Assembly: GCF_001545115.1 (NCBI RefSeq)
Contig: NZ_FCNU01000019.1
Coordinates: 1 to 64,000 of the forward strand
DNA: 64,000 bases
Reading direction: 5' to 3'
From: Candidatus Protochlamydia phocaeensis
Lineage (GTDB): Bacteria; Chlamydiota; Chlamydiia; Chlamydiales; Parachlamydiaceae
A model generated the notes under the pieces. That model saw only the letters and a program-made list of their open reading frames with translations. It was not told the origin of the DNA and did not search any database. A program made the translations under genes and the position numbers. Shown here one piece after another: positions 1 through 10,108 of the stretch (position 1 is its first letter; each line of letters opens with the position of its first letter).

Positions 1-214
1 CCCTCAAGAGAAAAGCCGCGTGCAGCCGAATGGCGAGCAAGCGGCCTAAAATTTGAGTTCTTTAAAATTAAAAAAACAGTAAAATAGGAACCTCATATGT
101 CTGTACGACCAAGTCCCTTATGACACACTTTGGCAAAGCCATTTCTATTCAATCTTAAGCTATGAATTACCATTAATTTGCGATCTCTCTTTTTGAGCAA
201 ATACAATTTTAACA

Positions 215-595
215 CTAAACTTCTTTATCATCTGAAGGCGAAGCGACGTACACCACATCTGAAGAAAAATCAAAAATCCACGGTTCAAGAAAAGTTGTTG
301 AAAAAACCTCTAATTTATATCCATTAGAAAAGGTAAAAACTGGATCAACAGATAACTGAGTTGATTGAATATCAATTGCTACGATTGAAAGATTCTTTAT
401 TTTTTGGATTGATATAATAGATTCTTCGTCATAGCAACCGCATTCTAATTTATTATGATCTATTAGTCTCCAACATCCTATTGTTGAAAAGCTCCAATCT
501 TTACCGATAAGAATCAGGTTTGGATCATTCCATTCTACAGAATCAATATGTAATGGTAAAAAGCGGGCTACGTTTTTAATTATTTTTTTCATCAT
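215..595 (-). CDS. Probable immunity protein of the adjacent Rhs toxin
   Basis: A 126-residue protein with no family I recognise. Its ATG shares one base with the TAA stop of the upstream Rhs toxin gene (TAATG), so the two are translationally coupled. A small, AT-rich, cytosolic-looking gene (no signal peptide, no membrane segment) directly behind the toxin tip of an Rhs gene is the classic place for a cognate immunity gene. The role is therefore inferred from position, not from sequence similarity. The protein is acidic overall, with many Asp and Ser residues and a Trp-rich first third. It could instead be an unrelated cargo gene. Downstream to the window edge nothing else convincing is seen. 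Confidence 0.6.
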   Translation of the reverse strand: MMKKIIKNVARFLPLHIDSVEWNDPNLILIGKDWSFSTIGCWRLIDHNKLECGCYDEESIISIQKIKNLSIVAIDIQSTQLSVDPVFTFSNGYKLEVFSTTFLEPWIFDFSSDVVYVASPSDDKEV

Positions 596-3500
596 TATTG
601 TAACTCTAAATGTGAATAGGTTCTTGTAAAATTTAATCTTTCTGTTTTGCTTAATCCTTTCGGTGGCTGGGGTGGTTTTCCTGTAAATGGATTTATAGGA
701 CCCTGATTGGCATTGGTAAACGAAGCACGAACAGGAGCTTTTCCAGAAGAATTCATTATTCTTACTTTCATTTTATTTGAAAGAATATATCCTATACCTG
801 GTGATTCTGTAGCAAAAGTTTCAAAACCAGCTCTTTGAAATCCAGCTTCTAATACCTTACGGCTTGTAGGAATAGCTACACCATTGGAACCAACAATGAA
901 ATCAGGTACTGTTGCTGCTACTTCTGTAGTTTGAGATAAGACCTTAGAACTATGGCCTAGTAACTGTTTGTTTCCTTGTTTAGCAAACGCTTTAGCTGCT
1001 TGATTGCAAAGAATCTGAGAAGTTCCTCGCGCAGCGCTATAGAGCAATCTACCTACATTTATGGCGTTCACTGCTGTCATCACAGTTTCACCGGCCCATA
1101 CTCCCGCCTCTTGAGCCATAGCGAATCGATCCATTCCTGAAAAATGCTTGCCAAAATCTCCATTCAAAACATCCACAGCTCCGCCATACTGCTTAGTAGC
1201 CGTATCAATGGGACTTGCAAAGCCATTCCCCATTCCTTGCCCAAGACCCTTGAAAAAATAACTGGTGTGCAGTCTTGAAGAAAAATCGGCTTGAGCAGCA
1301 AAGCTCTCAAAGTCGAGGGCTTGCATTCTCTCGGAAAAAGACATATGCGTCAAATCAAGATCAAATAATCCAAGCCAATCAACATGCATCAAAGGATTAT
1401 TGTGCACATACGCATACAGATTCGGCCCATCTTCAAATCCTAAGGGATCGGGATTGATCCACTTTCCCATCGCCGGTGAATAAAAACGGTTGCCAAAGTA
1501 AACAAGATCACCTACTTTTCGTTTACCAGCAAAACGCCAGGGATTCGCTAGAGATTGGCCTTGAGACTCTTCACATTCTCCAAACGCACTGTAGCGATAC
1601 CATTTTTCTGAACCATCAATAGAAAGTAAGCAACAGATATTGCGACGGTGGTCCTGAACAGGGAAATAGACTTGGCGATCTAACTCCAAAGCAAAAACAG
1701 GCCTACTATCTTCCTCAGGATCAATAATGCGTAAATTTTTTAATTGATCATTTTCCCAAGAACCGATTTCCTGCTCGCCCTGATAAAGTAAATAACAAGA
1801 GGAAGAGTCTTCCTGGATTTCAAGACAGCGCCCTAATCCATCATAAATGAAACGCGTCGTTATCCCCTCTTTTGTTAAGCTAGATAAGCGGTCCAACCCA
1901 TCATATGCATAAATGATGGATGGGAAAGTTTGCCCAATAAGATTCCCATTGGGATCATACTGATATTCGCTTGCCGCATCTTTAAGCAGTTGATTAAGCG
2001 CATTCACTTCATGATGATGACCATTATATTCGCGGCGGTTATGCAATGAATCATACACATAATCATTTGTCAATAAGCCCGCTTCCGCAATTAATTGATT
2101 TAATCCATCATATTTAAAATGTTCGGACCATTCACCTGCAGGGTCCATAATGTGGTCAGCCAATAAATTGCTAGATGCATCGTAGCCTTGAATGAATTGA
2201 TTCCAGTGCGGGCTTTCGATGGACAAGGGTCTGCCAAGCACATCGAAGCGATAATCAATTTGGCCTAAATTAAAAGGCAATCGCTGAGCCAATAAACGGC
2301 CGGCCCAATCATAGCGCATAGTTAAGCAAGCATAAAGGCTTTGCTGCTCTTTGTTTAAACGCTCGATTTTTTTTATGTGGAAAGCATTGTAATCATATCG
2401 AATCGAAGAGCCATCAGGCAAAATGATATGATTAATTCGATCAAAGGCATCATAGCCATAGCGTAAAATAATTTGATTTCCAAAATCTTCTTCTATCAAT
2501 CTGTTAAAACAATCATATGTGCGTTTTTGCTGCCGCTGCCGAATCGCATCAGCCATTCCAATCAAATTGCCATGCAGATCGTACTGATAAGAATAAGAAA
2601 AACTGCCATCGCTTGAATAAAGGGAAACTAAATGCCCTAAAACATCGTACTGATAACTAAGAATGGTACCATTCGGCTTAGTCTTTGCCACTACGCGTCC
2701 AAGCCCATCATATTGATAGCAAAGTGTTTTTAAAGCTGGCTTTTCAGTAAGCTTTTCCACCCAATCACGATTATTATAGCTCCATTCCAAGGTATAATAA
2801 CGCTCGATTATTCCATTTTTGATAACGGCTTCTTTTTGTTGCGTGAGGTTTCCTTTGGCATCATAAGCAAATAGAGTGGAGGCTATTAAATTAGGAAAAT
2901 AAATATCCTTTTGAACTACATGCGAAAGAGCATCATGGACTTCGACAGTTTGGCAGCCTGACGGTTCTATTACCGTGCGCTTAAGGACGGCTTGGCCTAA
3001 TAAATTCCAATGTTGATAGTCATAGCAATAAAGAGTCAGCTGCCCTAAGGCATCCTTCTGCCATTTAGGAACGCCCCAAGAATAATAGCACGTTTCTTCC
3101 AGTGCATACATATCCTGGTTTTGGTAAATCCGATGTTGAATACAATTGCCATGAATATCATAGGCAAAAGTTTCCTTTGCAAATACCTGGCCTGTTTCAT
3201 CGATCTGCTGTTTGGAAAGAACGCGGTCTAAAAGATCGTATTCCTTAGCTTCTACTTGCTGCTGGCCATCCTCTCCATGGTGAATGATCTTTTCTAACCT
3301 TCCCAGAGCATCATAGTGATAAGTGATACAGCGTCCCTGAGTGGCCTCCCCTATTTTTCTTCCGGCTCCATCGTATTTATAGCAAGTCATCACACCCATG
3401 GGATCTGTGTAGCTATATAAACGCGGGCCTTTATAAACATAGCTTTCTTGCTGGACTAGATTTCCTTGAATATCAAGAACTTCTTCCTTGGTAAGTTGGC

Positions 3501-5925
3501 CTTTAGCATCATAGGTATAACGCCGGGATCCTCCATCCGCTTGCCAAGCCTGCTTTAACAAGCCGTTGGGATAATAAAGGAAACGCTCGATCGCCCCATC
3601 CGGATGAGCAATGCATATAGGCTTGCCGTAAACTGTATAAGAAGTCTTGGTCGTGTGATTATTTTCATCCGTTTCTTCAACAATTTGATTTAAAAGATTA
3701 TATTTCCTGGTAATTGTCGGATGGATTCCTTGTCCATCTTGATTAACAACAGCAGGTTTTACCCAGCTTATTTGACGTCCCAGCCGATCGTAAGCATATT
3801 GGGTCACTTGCCCATAAAAATCTTGTTCGGAGATCAGGCGGCTAAGGGCATCATAGGTATAGGAATGGCAAAAAATAAGCCCATCCGCCGGATGGTGTTC
3901 CTCTTTTTTAGTTAAGCGATTGGCTTTATCGTAAAAATAAAGAGTCTTTTTCCCGGATCCAATCATCTCTTCCGATATCTTATTATCGTTATCATCGTAA
4001 GCATAAACAATGAGGCGGTTAAGAGGATCTGTTTTCGAAACAATTCGATCCTTGCAATCGTATTCTGTTTTTAGCTCGTATCTAAATTGATGATTCGCAT
4101 CATAGATTTTTTCGCTAACGGCTAGTCCGCGTGCATTATACGTAAATGCCGTTGTCTTTAGATCAACGAGATTCCAGGCCGTATCATGATTTTGATAGCA
4201 TTCCCGAATACTCGTAGGCTTTCCTAAGCTAGGAGATCTGCTTTGAAGATCAATTTCAATTTGTTTGACATGCCTAACTGTTACATCCGTTAAATCAAAA
4301 TGATCGTATGAACTGCCATCATCTTCAATAGTTTGAATGAGTACGCCATAAGGATGGTAATAATGAAAGGTACGCTCTTGAATTTTGCCGCCATAAGACA
4401 CGAATTTTCCGATCAGCTGATTCGTACCAGGCTTATAAATATATTCAATCTCAACTCCTTCAGGAGTCGATTCTTTTATTAGTAAATTAAAGCCATCCTT
4501 TGAATATTGATAAGATTTTTCATAGCTTTCGACAAAACCGGATAATTCATCCGACTCAGTAAAAGCTTCCGGTCCTGCACCTGTTAAATTGCCTTTTAGT
4601 TTTTCCCTCGTACAATTGCCACGACTATCATATTGATACGTAAATTTCTGCACTATTTGCCCGGAAGAATTTACAATTTCTTTTGAAGAAAGCCAGCCCT
4701 CTTTTCCTTCCCCTGTTGTCCAACTAAAACGCTCTTCTTTTAAGAGCTTGTTTTTTTGGGATTGGCTCTGTAATCCCGTGTCATAATAGCAGATGCTCGT
4801 CAATCGCTTGTTACGGCAAAATTGATAAGCGGTCAATTGATGGAGGGCATCCAATACCAGCGTTTCATTCTTTTTATAAATAAATTGGTAGAAAGCCATT
4901 TCTTCTGCATTGGGGCCGACCGGGGCTATCAGACTTTTAACTTTCCTTTCATCATCATATTTAATTTTTAAAAATCTACCGTCCGGCTTTGTGACTTTTC
5001 CAATTTTAAGCGCCCCTTTTTTACTATCGTCTGTTAAATGATAGGAAACAGGAGTGTGCTGAGGAGAGTGGACATGCTTCAAAAAGAAATTGGTTTGAAA
5101 GCTACTTTCACTCGAGCTTTTGATCGTATGCTTCTCTTTTTCCCTTAAGTAATAAACTTCATCTCCACGGTTACTTTTGACAAGCACATAGTCGCTCGAA
5201 TAGTGAAAGTTAATTTCACTAAAAATCGTTTTACCCGTTGCATCGGTCAGCCAAATTTTGAGCGGACAATGTTCTCCATTAATATTGGCGTAGCTAAATT
5301 TAACACGGTTACCGCTAGGACGAGTTTCTTCTTGCAAGTCATAAAAACAGTGTTCTTCCCCGGTACTTAAATTTTTAATTCTCTCATACATTTGATACGT
5401 TCGCTGAGAGCCATTACCTAATTTAATTTTCCACCCTTCTTTATCAAAAACGCCTTGCGTACTCGCCACATTGGTATGCGAGCTAAGGCCGGGCCTAGAG
5501 AGATTTGTATACCCTTTTTCCAAAAGACGTTTATCGATTCGATAAGTTGAATATAATCCTTCCCTGCTTCGATAAGGAATTGAAAAGCCTTCCCGCTCTT
5601 CAATCAATGCATAGTGATGCTTATCTTGCTTTTGAGGCTCAAGAGCGTTAAAAGGAAAATTAGAGCCAAATCCGAATCCTAAAACGGAAGAGAAGAGATG
5701 ACCGCTATCATAATAGCGATTTAGATTAAGGGATTCGACATTATCAATAGAAATGTCGTTATTGACCTCAAAATAATCGCCTGAAATGACATTCACGCAA
5801 TCCGCTACAGTAGCAATAGGCTCGCACTCAGCTGTAAGGCGAATGTCTTGATCCAATGCAGAAATTGAGAACACCTTCCCAAGAGTTAGCCAAAAAAAGA
5901 ATAAAAAAATCCTAATGTTTTTCAT
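595..5925 (-). CDS. Secreted Rhs/YD-repeat polymorphic toxin
   Basis: A 1776-residue Rhs-family protein. I chose the ATG at 5925 rather than the longer frame to 5985 because a GGAG ribosome site lies 5 bases before it and it begins a good signal peptide (MKNIRIFLFFFWLTLGKV, cleavage near Ala-Leu-Asp). The body is dozens of YD repeats (pattern YDxxGxL) that form the hollow beta shell in this family. It ends in the Rhs core, seen as GKWINPDPLGF, NLYAYVHNNP and the variant terminus DWLGLFD at about residues 1516-1522. Beyond the core lie about 255 variable residues, presumably the toxin tip. They include a PDFIVGSNG linker and a last segment rich in Pro (PFTGKPPQPPKGLSK) followed by TYSHLEL. The activity of the tip is not recognised. 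The signal peptide implies export to the periplasm or surface rather than VgrG-linked delivery. Confidence 0.93.
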   Translation of the reverse strand: MKNIRIFLFFFWLTLGKVFSISALDQDIRLTAECEPIATVADCVNVISGDYFEVNNDISIDNVESLNLNRYYDSGHLFSSVLGFGFGSNFPFNALEPQKQDKHHYALIEEREGFSIPYRSREGLYSTYRIDKRLLEKGYTNLSRPGLSSHTNVASTQGVFDKEGWKIKLGNGSQRTYQMYERIKNLSTGEEHCFYDLQEETRPSGNRVKFSYANINGEHCPLKIWLTDATGKTIFSEINFHYSSDYVLVKSNRGDEVYYLREKEKHTIKSSSESSFQTNFFLKHVHSPQHTPVSYHLTDDSKKGALKIGKVTKPDGRFLKIKYDDERKVKSLIAPVGPNAEEMAFYQFIYKKNETLVLDALHQLTAYQFCRNKRLTSICYYDTGLQSQSQKNKLLKEERFSWTTGEGKEGWLSSKEIVNSSGQIVQKFTYQYDSRGNCTREKLKGNLTGAGPEAFTESDELSGFVESYEKSYQYSKDGFNLLIKESTPEGVEIEYIYKPGTNQLIGKFVSYGGKIQERTFHYYHPYGVLIQTIEDDGSSYDHFDLTDVTVRHVKQIEIDLQSRSPSLGKPTSIRECYQNHDTAWNLVDLKTTAFTYNARGLAVSEKIYDANHQFRYELKTEYDCKDRIVSKTDPLNRLIVYAYDDNDNKISEEMIGSGKKTLYFYDKANRLTKKEEHHPADGLIFCHSYTYDALSRLISEQDFYGQVTQYAYDRLGRQISWVKPAVVNQDGQGIHPTITRKYNLLNQIVEETDENNHTTKTSYTVYGKPICIAHPDGAIERFLYYPNGLLKQAWQADGGSRRYTYDAKGQLTKEEVLDIQGNLVQQESYVYKGPRLYSYTDPMGVMTCYKYDGAGRKIGEATQGRCITYHYDALGRLEKIIHHGEDGQQQVEAKEYDLLDRVLSKQQIDETGQVFAKETFAYDIHGNCIQHRIYQNQDMYALEETCYYSWGVPKWQKDALGQLTLYCYDYQHWNLLGQAVLKRTVIEPSGCQTVEVHDALSHVVQKDIYFPNLIASTLFAYDAKGNLTQQKEAVIKNGIIERYYTLEWSYNNRDWVEKLTEKPALKTLCYQYDGLGRVVAKTKPNGTILSYQYDVLGHLVSLYSSDGSFSYSYQYDLHGNLIGMADAIRQRQQKRTYDCFNRLIEEDFGNQIILRYGYDAFDRINHIILPDGSSIRYDYNAFHIKKIERLNKEQQSLYACLTMRYDWAGRLLAQRLPFNLGQIDYRFDVLGRPLSIESPHWNQFIQGYDASSNLLADHIMDPAGEWSEHFKYDGLNQLIAEAGLLTNDYVYDSLHNRREYNGHHHEVNALNQLLKDAASEYQYDPNGNLIGQTFPSIIYAYDGLDRLSSLTKEGITTRFIYDGLGRCLEIQEDSSSCYLLYQGEQEIGSWENDQLKNLRIIDPEEDSRPVFALELDRQVYFPVQDHRRNICCLLSIDGSEKWYRYSAFGECEESQGQSLANPWRFAGKRKVGDLVYFGNRFYSPAMGKWINPDPLGFEDGPNLYAYVHNNPLMHVDWLGLFDLDLTHMSFSERMQALDFESFAAQADFSSRLHTSYFFKGLGQGMGNGFASPIDTATKQYGGAVDVLNGDFGKHFSGMDRFAMAQEAGVWAGETVMTAVNAINVGRLLYSAARGTSQILCNQAAKAFAKQGNKQLLGHSSKVLSQTTEVAATVPDFIVGSNGVAIPTSRKVLEAGFQRAGFETFATESPGIGYILSNKMKVRIMNSSGKAPVRASFTNANQGPINPFTGKPPQPPKGLSKTERLNFTRTYSHLELQ

Positions 5926-6026
5926 CCTAACTCCAAAAAAATGAATGAGGAGGCTAGAATGTAAAAAAACGAATTTTAATTTCAACGTTTAGTTATAAAG
6001 ATAAGGAAAAAAACTATAGAATTTTT

Positions 6027-6356
6027 ATGAAAAGAACCCTTTGCATTCGTTCTAAATTAAAAAAAGGCGCTTTACCAAGTGTGCGTGAATGGTTTCGCAC
6101 TTTAAAGGAAAGAATTCATGAAACAATGGCAACTCTTGAACAAGAAGGCGTCATTATTGAATCCGTTTTCTTGGATCGAATAGGAGAAGACGATTTCTTA
6201 ATCTATTATATGAAGGCAGAAAACATTGAGAAAGCTTTAGAAATATATAAAAAGTCTACTTCTCCTATTGATCTTTATCATAAAGAAAATTGGAAGCTAT
6301 TTTCGGAAAGCTCTATCGTCCTTGAAGAGCTTATGGATTTAGAGAGATTTAGTTAA
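6027..6356 (+). CDS. DUF6176 family protein
   Basis: A 109-residue protein that fits the DUF6176 family: an N-terminal strand of the type RTLCIRSKLK, the helix VREWFRTLKER, then ESVFLDRIGEDDFLIYYMKA and a C-terminal PIDLYHKENWK stretch. Members are small ferredoxin-fold proteins of unknown function. It has no signal peptide and is expected to be cytosolic. It is transcribed divergently from the Rhs toxin, with about 100 bases between the starts, so the two promoters share this gap. No close Shine-Dalgarno site precedes the ATG; the nearest AAGGA is about 20 bases away. Confidence 0.8.
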   Translation: MKRTLCIRSKLKKGALPSVREWFRTLKERIHETMATLEQEGVIIESVFLDRIGEDDFLIYYMKAENIEKALEIYKKSTSPIDLYHKENWKLFSESSIVLEELMDLERFS

Positions 6357-6369
6357 CCGAATTTCCTAG

Positions 6370-6495
6370 TGCGTATCGTCAATTAGATCGTTAGCAGTTT
6401 AAGGAACATATCCTAAGATAGGGTATTAAAAGCATACTTTATAGTAAATTTTTCTCCTTTAATGAGAAAAATAGGTTTTAATATCCTTTTAAGAG
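6370..6495. repeat. Degenerate copy of the dispersed palindromic element
   Basis: The stretch contains CGTCAATTAG, then GGGTATTAAAAGC, and ends with AGGTTTTAATATCCTTTT, which is roughly the reverse complement of the left half around a TCTCC...GAGA centre. It is a worn copy of the same element that is clear at 23251-23420. Confidence 0.5.
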
Positions 6496-6746
6496 ATTTC
6501 TGTCATTTTACCAAATTTCAACTCGTCTGTTGCTTAAAAAATTCTTTTTATTCAGATTTTGAAATAAAAAATACACTATTTACAACAACAAACTTTACAT
6601 TTAGCAAGGTAGTTGAAAAATTAATTCAAACTATTAATTAAACAATGTGAGAATTAAGAGATATTATTGGAACGCCTCATGTCACTGCAGATCCTTGGTA
6701 CACATCGGGGAAATTTCAAATTGTTGCAAAACAATACTACAAATAA
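6489..6746 (+). pseudogene. Possible decayed reading frame
   Basis: One frame is open for about 50 codons up to TAA (6639-6641), has a TGA at 6648-6650, then stays open for 32 codons to a TAA at 6744-6746. The second part reads like real protein (ELRDIIGTPHV, DPWYTSGKFQIVAKQYYK). The frame is the same on both sides of the two stops, and there is no credible start. I read this as the remains of a small gene, perhaps an orphan toxin or immunity module left beside the Rhs locus. I do not recognise the family, and chance openness in AT-rich DNA remains possible. Confidence 0.25.
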
Positions 6747-6802
6747 ATTTACCTCTTAATGTGAATTTTTGGCTTAATTTTAGATTATAAGCCTTCGTTA
6801 AG

Positions 6803-6900
6803 GATGTCGTCGAATGGCGAATTGTCCATATTCCAGCTTATTTTCTCCCTAAGAGAGAAAAAGAACTCGAATCGGGACTATTGTGAATTTGACGGCAGTC
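6803..6900. repeat. Dispersed palindromic element (GTC-ended type)
   Basis: An imperfect inverted repeat with arms of about 45 bases. The left arm starts GATGTCGTCGAATGGCG and reaches TTATTTTCTCC. The right arm runs GAGAAAAAGAACTCGAATC to GACGGCAGTC. It matches the element at 61831-61949, including the shared AAAAGAACTCGAATC box and CGGCAGTC end. Confidence 0.7.
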
Positions 6901-6931
6901 TTTAACAGCATACCTATAAGTGGGAAATGCC

Positions 6932-6985
6932 TTAAGAGGATATATTAAAACCGCTACTGACCCAGATTCGATTTCTTTTCCCATT
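6932..6985. repeat. Half copy of the AGAGG-ended element
   Basis: TAAGAGGATATATTAAAACC is followed by a GCTACTGACCCAGATTCG block and TTTCTTTTCCC, matching the left half of the elements at 23251 and 23764. No right half is visible. The remaining bases to the next gene at 7181 are AT-rich and show no further feature. Confidence 0.65.
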
Positions 6986-7180
6986 TTTCACCCTTTTTCA
7001 ACTGTTTTCTCTAGAATCACTAGATGAAAATAGTATCATTTAAAATTAAACCGCGAATCAATTTTATTTTTATTAAATTATATTAAAGGCAAAGAATTTA
7101 ATTATTAAACAAAAACTAATAATTAATTCCTGTAGTTGATATGATAGATTTCTTTTTTAATTGAATAGGAAAAGTGTAGC

Positions 7181-10105
7181 ATGCAGCGGATTGTCTTTTT
7201 TATTTTTTCACTTCTCGCTTTGTTTACCCAACGCATTGATTTAACAGGCCAAGAAGAGGTTGCGCTTGTGGAAGACCGCGCCTTGCTTCCTCTCTTGACG
7301 CCCACTCTTGCCGATAGGCAAACGCTAAAATTGAAGTTGGCCAATGGCCTCCAAGTCTATCTCATCTCGGATCCTTTAGCAACGCAATCAGGAGCTGTCC
7401 TAACCGTGCAAGCGGGAAGCTGGGACGATCCCGATGACTATCCGGGGTTAGCCCACTTTTTAGAACACATGCTATTTTTAGGAACAGAAAAGTATCCGGT
7501 TGAATCGGACTATCATGCTTTTATCCGTTCCCATAACGGAAAATTCAATGCCTATACGTCAAGCGATTATACCCTTTACCTTTTCTCGATTCATCATGCA
7601 GGCTTTAAGGAGGCTTTAGACCGCTTTTCTTTCTTTTTCAAAAAACCGCTGTTTAATCCGTCAGGAGTTGCGCGCGAGCTGCAAGCAATCGATCAAGAAT
7701 TTGCCAAGAATTTTACCAATGAAGGGATTCGGGAAAATGCCGTACAAAAGGAATTAAGCAATCCTGAGCATCCCTATCATCGTTTCAGCACGGGCAATTC
7801 GCTCACTCTGTCTGCCGTTTCTCAACAGACGCTAAAAAAGTGGTACGAAGAGCATTACAGCGCCAATCTCATGCGCCTGATTGTGTATTCCCCTTTGCCG
7901 CTTTCCGCTTTAAAACAGCTTGTTCTCGAACATTTTAGCGATGTTCCGAACAGGCAGCTTCAGCCAAGCCGGCCAGCTGTTCCCCTCTTAGATCCTCGGC
8001 GCAAAGCCAGCATCGCTTATATTGCTCCTTTGGCTGACCAGCGGACGCTTCGCTTGACATGGGAGCTTCCCTCCGATCTGGATCCCCACCAGATAGCGAA
8101 ACCGGAAGCCTTAGTTAGCTATGTTCTGGGCCATGAAGGACCTGGCAGCTTGCTAGCCTTTTTAAAAGCCGAAAATTTAGCTGAGAATTTAGGCTGCTCA
8201 GGCTACCGCCTGGGTTCCCGGCATTTACTTTTTTCTTTATGCATTCATTTAACCGAGGAAGGATTAAAGAATGTTGATACCATCCTAGCGCACTGCTTTG
8301 GAGCCATTGATCAGCTTAAAAGCCAGGATTTTCCCGCTTATATTTTTGAAGAAGTGAAAAAAATGGCGAGCATGCGCTATCAATACCAGTCAAGAGAAAA
8401 TCCTTTTAACTATTTAATGCAAATGGGAGGCTGGCTAGCCCAGGAAGAGTTAGAGACTTTTCCAGAAAGAACGCTGATTCCGCAAGCGTTTGACCCCTCT
8501 TCCCTTCATCGCTTTTTGGATGCTTTAAGCCCGCGCAATGTCCATATCCATGTGTTGGCAAAGCCAGACCGCCTTCCCATTCCCCTCGAACAGAAAGAGC
8601 GTTGGATGGGCGTCGATTATGAGACTCGGCCGATTCCCGCAGAACAGCTCACGCGTTTGGGCCAGGCGAAAAGGCATTCCCAGCTATACTTGCCTACTCC
8701 CAATCCTTTTATTCCTCAACAATTGCAGCTTGCCTCCCTTTCAACAAAACAAGAGAAAAGTGGCCTGTCTATCCCCCGCCCTGCTCTTTTAATGGATACC
8801 GAGCAAGGCCAACTCTATTTTGCTAAAGACGCTTATTTTGGCTTGCCGCAAACCGTGTGGTCGTTTGAGATTCAATCCCCCGAAATTGATCAAGGCAATC
8901 CCCTCAAAGCTGTCTTAACGGACCTTTATACTAAATGTTTGCAGGAAGCCCTCAATCCATTCTGCTATCCCGCTCAAATTGCCGGTCTTGAATACGAAGT
9001 AAAAGAAACAAGAAAAGGCCTGCTATTTACCATCAAAGGGTATAGCGATAATGCCGAACAGCTATTTGATGCCATCTTGCAAAAGCTAAAGGCATGCCGG
9101 CCATCCGAGCAGCTTTTTCACACCCTGAAGCAAGCCTGCCTGAGAGAGTATCAAAACGAGGGATGCCAAGGCTCTCTCCAGCAAGGAATAAAACTATTTC
9201 AAAGCCTTATTTATGAAAGACACTCCACTCACTCTCAAAAAGTAGCCGCTCTCCAAGAACTCTCTTATAAGCAATTCTTAGACTATCTCGAGCATTTGTA
9301 CGATCAAGCCTTTATCCGCAGCCTCTTTTATGGCCATGTGGAAAAAGAACAGGCGCTTCGGGCATGGGACAAGCTTCACACGGCATTGGCCAACAGCCCT
9401 TTTCCAAAAGAGCAGCACCCCATTGAGCGCATTATTGCCCTGCCTGACCAACAAGGCCCGTTTTTCATTGAGCTTGCTGTCAATACGCCCGCGCATGCCG
9501 CCATCTTAGGCATAACTACACCGGACTTCTCTTTTAAGAAGCGTGCGGCCCAGCAGATTCTTTCTCAAGCGATGACCAGTGCCTTTTATGCCACCCTTCG
9601 GACTCAGCAGCAAACAGGATATTTGGTTCATAATAGCGCTGAAATATTCGATAAACACTTATTTAGTTTCTTTTCCGTCCAATCCCATACCCATGATCCA
9701 CGCGATTTATTGGCCCGATTCGAATTATTTATTGAAAGTTATCTACAAGAAATGGCAAAAAGTGAGCTAACAAAAGAGCAATTTGAAAAGATTCGCCAAG
9801 CTCTTCTTACAACCATCAAACAGCCGCCGCAAAGTTTGATGGAGATGGGCGATCTGCTTAGTACTTTGACCTTTGTTTATGAAGCGGATTTCGATTGGAT
9901 AGAGAAACGCCGCCAAGGATTTGAAGACTTGACATATGACGAATGCATAGATATGGCTCAGCAATTTCTAGGAAAACACAATAAAAAGCGGTTAGCGATT
10001 TTAGTTAAAGGGGACATTCCCGCTCATAAAAACTTCCGCTATCAACCTTTAAAAGATACGCAAGAGATTCGATGCATGTGCCATTATACCCAGCCTGCCG
10101 AGTAG
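7181..10105 (+). CDS. ptr: Secreted M16 (insulinase/pitrilysin) zinc protease
   Basis: A 974-residue M16 peptidase of the insulysin/protease III type, expected to degrade peptides outside the cytoplasm. The N-terminus is a signal peptide (MQRIVFFIFSLLALFTQ). The inverted zinc motif HxxEH is at His92-Glu95-His96 in HFLEHMLFLG. The third zinc ligand is expected in the Glu-rich helix about 70 residues later (ELQAIDQEF). The length matches the four-domain M16A architecture, with inactive second-half domains to about residue 970. An AGGAAAAG ribosome site precedes the ATG. The TerC gene follows after only 3 bases, so the two are probably cotranscribed. Chlamydia encode a similar insulinase (CT806, from memory). 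Confidence 0.92.
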   Translation: MQRIVFFIFSLLALFTQRIDLTGQEEVALVEDRALLPLLTPTLADRQTLKLKLANGLQVYLISDPLATQSGAVLTVQAGSWDDPDDYPGLAHFLEHMLFLGTEKYPVESDYHAFIRSHNGKFNAYTSSDYTLYLFSIHHAGFKEALDRFSFFFKKPLFNPSGVARELQAIDQEFAKNFTNEGIRENAVQKELSNPEHPYHRFSTGNSLTLSAVSQQTLKKWYEEHYSANLMRLIVYSPLPLSALKQLVLEHFSDVPNRQLQPSRPAVPLLDPRRKASIAYIAPLADQRTLRLTWELPSDLDPHQIAKPEALVSYVLGHEGPGSLLAFLKAENLAENLGCSGYRLGSRHLLFSLCIHLTEEGLKNVDTILAHCFGAIDQLKSQDFPAYIFEEVKKMASMRYQYQSRENPFNYLMQMGGWLAQEELETFPERTLIPQAFDPSSLHRFLDALSPRNVHIHVLAKPDRLPIPLEQKERWMGVDYETRPIPAEQLTRLGQAKRHSQLYLPTPNPFIPQQLQLASLSTKQEKSGLSIPRPALLMDTEQGQLYFAKDAYFGLPQTVWSFEIQSPEIDQGNPLKAVLTDLYTKCLQEALNPFCYPAQIAGLEYEVKETRKGLLFTIKGYSDNAEQLFDAILQKLKACRPSEQLFHTLKQACLREYQNEGCQGSLQQGIKLFQSLIYERHSTHSQKVAALQELSYKQFLDYLEHLYDQAFIRSLFYGHVEKEQALRAWDKLHTALANSPFPKEQHPIERIIALPDQQGPFFIELAVNTPAHAAILGITTPDFSFKKRAAQQILSQAMTSAFYATLRTQQQTGYLVHNSAEIFDKHLFSFFSVQSHTHDPRDLLARFELFIESYLQEMAKSELTKEQFEKIRQALLTTIKQPPQSLMEMGDLLSTLTFVYEADFDWIEKRRQGFEDLTYDECIDMAQQFLGKHNKKRLAILVKGDIPAHKNFRYQPLKDTQEIRCMCHYTQPAE

Positions 10106-10108
10106 ACG

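Noticed and set aside
1-49. Possible 3' end of a plus-strand gene at the window edge (PQEKSRVQPNGEQAA then TAA)
   Set aside because: Two of the three frames look equally plausible over so few codons, and nothing upstream is available to decide.
5926-5985. 20-residue N-terminal extension of the Rhs protein
   Set aside because: The ATG at 5925 has a GGAG ribosome site and begins a normal signal peptide; the extension would bury it.
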